A DNA stretch of 13,244 nt from an uncultured Clostridia bacterium (GTDB lineage Bacteria > Bacillota > Clostridia > Christensenellales > Borkfalkiaceae), in the NCBI GenBank assembly GCA_947629735.1, contig CANREX010000027.1, positions 1-13,244 of the forward strand, read 5' to 3'. Within the stretch, counting starts at the first letter, position 1. Every line of letters starts with the position of its first letter. Below the pieces are notes generated by a model. That model saw only the letters and a program-made list of their open reading frames with translations, made no database searches and was not told the origin of the DNA. Shown one piece after another: positions 12,347 to 13,244 of the stretch. The position numbers and the translations under genes were made by a program.

Positions 12347-13244
12347 ATGACTACTTATTTTACGAGCGAGAGCGTGACGGAAGGTCACCCCGACAAACTC
12401 TGCGACAACATATCCGACGCGATAGTTGACGCGATACTTTCAAAGGACAAAGACGCGCGCTGCGCCGTCGAATGTTGCGCGGCGTACGACAGACTGCTTA
12501 TAATGGGCGAAGTCACCACCTTTGCAAAGGTCGATTACGAAAAAATCGCGCGGGAGACGATAAAGAAAATCGGCTACACGTTCGGCAATTTTTCTTTCGA
12601 CAAGTGCGACGTCACCGTCGCCATTCACGAACAGAGCGCGGACATCGCCCTCGGCGTGAACGATTCCCTCGAAAACAAAAAGGGCGACAAGGACGAGGAG
12701 AGCGAGCTCGGCGCGGGCGACCAGGGAATGATGTTCGGGTTTGCCTGCAAGGAGACAAAGGAGCTTATGCCCCTTCCCATCTCGCTCGCGCACAAACTCG
12801 CGTACAGACTCACTCGGGCGAGGAAAGAGGGCGTTATCCCATACCTCCGCCCCGACGGAAAGACTCAGGTCACCGTTGAATATCGCGACGGCGTGCCCGC
12901 GCGCGTAGACGCGGTGGTTGTCTCTTCCCAACACGACGAGGGAATAAGTCAGGAAAGGATAACGGCGGACATCCTCGAAAAAGTGATTAAAGCTATTATC
13001 CCGAAAGAACTGCTCGACGCGGACACGAAGTATTTTATCAACCCCACGGGGAGGTTTATCATAGGCGGTCCAGAGGGCGACAGCGGGCTGACGGGAAGAA
13101 AGATAATCGTCGATACTTACGGCGGCGCGTGCGCTCACGGCGGCGGCGCGTTTTCGGGCAAAGACCCCACCAAAGTCGACCGTTCGGCGGCGTATATGGC
13201 GAGGTATATCTGCAAAAACCTCGTCGCGGCAGGGCTGTGCGACA
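12347..13244 (+). CDS. metK: S-adenosylmethionine synthetase (3' end beyond the window)
   Basis: Cytosolic methionine adenosyltransferase, which makes SAM from methionine and ATP and so supplies methyl groups and radical SAM enzymes. The first 299 residues are present; the family is usually about 385-400 long, so roughly the last quarter is cut off by the window edge. Diagnostic motifs are FTSESVTEGHPDKLCDNISDA (5-25), the hexapeptide GAGDQG (122-127), LMPLPISLAHKLA (140-152), INPTGRFIIGGPEGDSGLTGRKI (231-253) and the glycine-rich GGGAFSGKDPTKVDRSAAY (265-283), which binds the phosphates. AAAGAGG lies four bases before ATG. Expression is set by the consensus promoter and SAM riboswitch upstream, so its product should shut off its own transcription. 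Confidence 0.97.
   Translation, partial: MTTYFTSESVTEGHPDKLCDNISDAIVDAILSKDKDARCAVECCAAYDRLLIMGEVTTFAKVDYEKIARETIKKIGYTFGNFSFDKCDVTVAIHEQSADIALGVNDSLENKKGDKDEESELGAGDQGMMFGFACKETKELMPLPISLAHKLAYRLTRARKEGVIPYLRPDGKTQVTVEYRDGVPARVDAVVVSSQHDEGISQERITADILEKVIKAIIPKELLDADTKYFINPTGRFIIGGPEGDSGLTGRKIIVDTYGGACAHGGGAFSGKDPTKVDRSAAYMARYICKNLVAAGLCD

Overview
The window looks like chromosomal backbone from a Gram-positive anaerobe of the Bacillota (Clostridia). The GC content is moderate to high by eye. The grounds are a single-chain glycyl-tRNA synthetase, a formate-tetrahydrofolate ligase, a DUF1540 mini-protein, a PflX-like radical SAM protein, a SAM riboswitch with terminator in front of metK, and consensus sigma-A promoters with purine-rich Shine-Dalgarno sites. 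An uncultured gut Christensenellales/Borkfalkia-like lineage would fit, but that is inference; no 16S rRNA or other marker is present.

Layout, left to right. Positions 1-295 hold no convincing gene: a possibly repetitive, structured intergenic element (about 44-233) is followed by a 22-bp perfect terminator hairpin. Ribosomal protein bL9 (rplI, minus) has its own promoter and stands opposite a 49-residue, eight-cysteine DUF1540 protein (plus). A GC-rich bidirectional terminator at 1121-1158 separates this from a minus-strand run read as fhs, glnS and a CvpA-like membrane protein. fhs has an extended -10 promoter overlapped by a perfect 9-bp inverted repeat. Across a 369-bp divergent spacer lies glyQS (plus) with its own promoter. 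glyQS is followed by a 13-bp tandem repeat and a bidirectional terminator. A second minus-strand operon follows: a radical SAM protein, an ABC-F ATPase and a four-helix membrane protein with charged tails. Its promoter lies so close to the first ATG that the message is probably leaderless. Back to back with that promoter is a perfect TTGACA-17-TATAAT promoter. It drives a compact SAM-I-clan riboswitch, a terminator, and metK (plus), which runs off the right edge.

Most genes serve translation (bL9, GlnRS, GlyRS, an ABC-F protein) and one-carbon/SAM metabolism (Fhs, MetK, and a radical SAM protein that consumes SAM). No phage, transposase, CRISPR, toxin or defence locus was recognised. The points worth attention are regulatory and structural: the riboswitch with a readable switching mechanism and apparently no P4 helix, the leaderless radical SAM message, the operator over the fhs promoter, the structured element at the left edge, a duplicated CvpA-like fold, an unknown membrane protein with a pentapeptide repeat, and short degenerate tandem repeats in at least three spacers.
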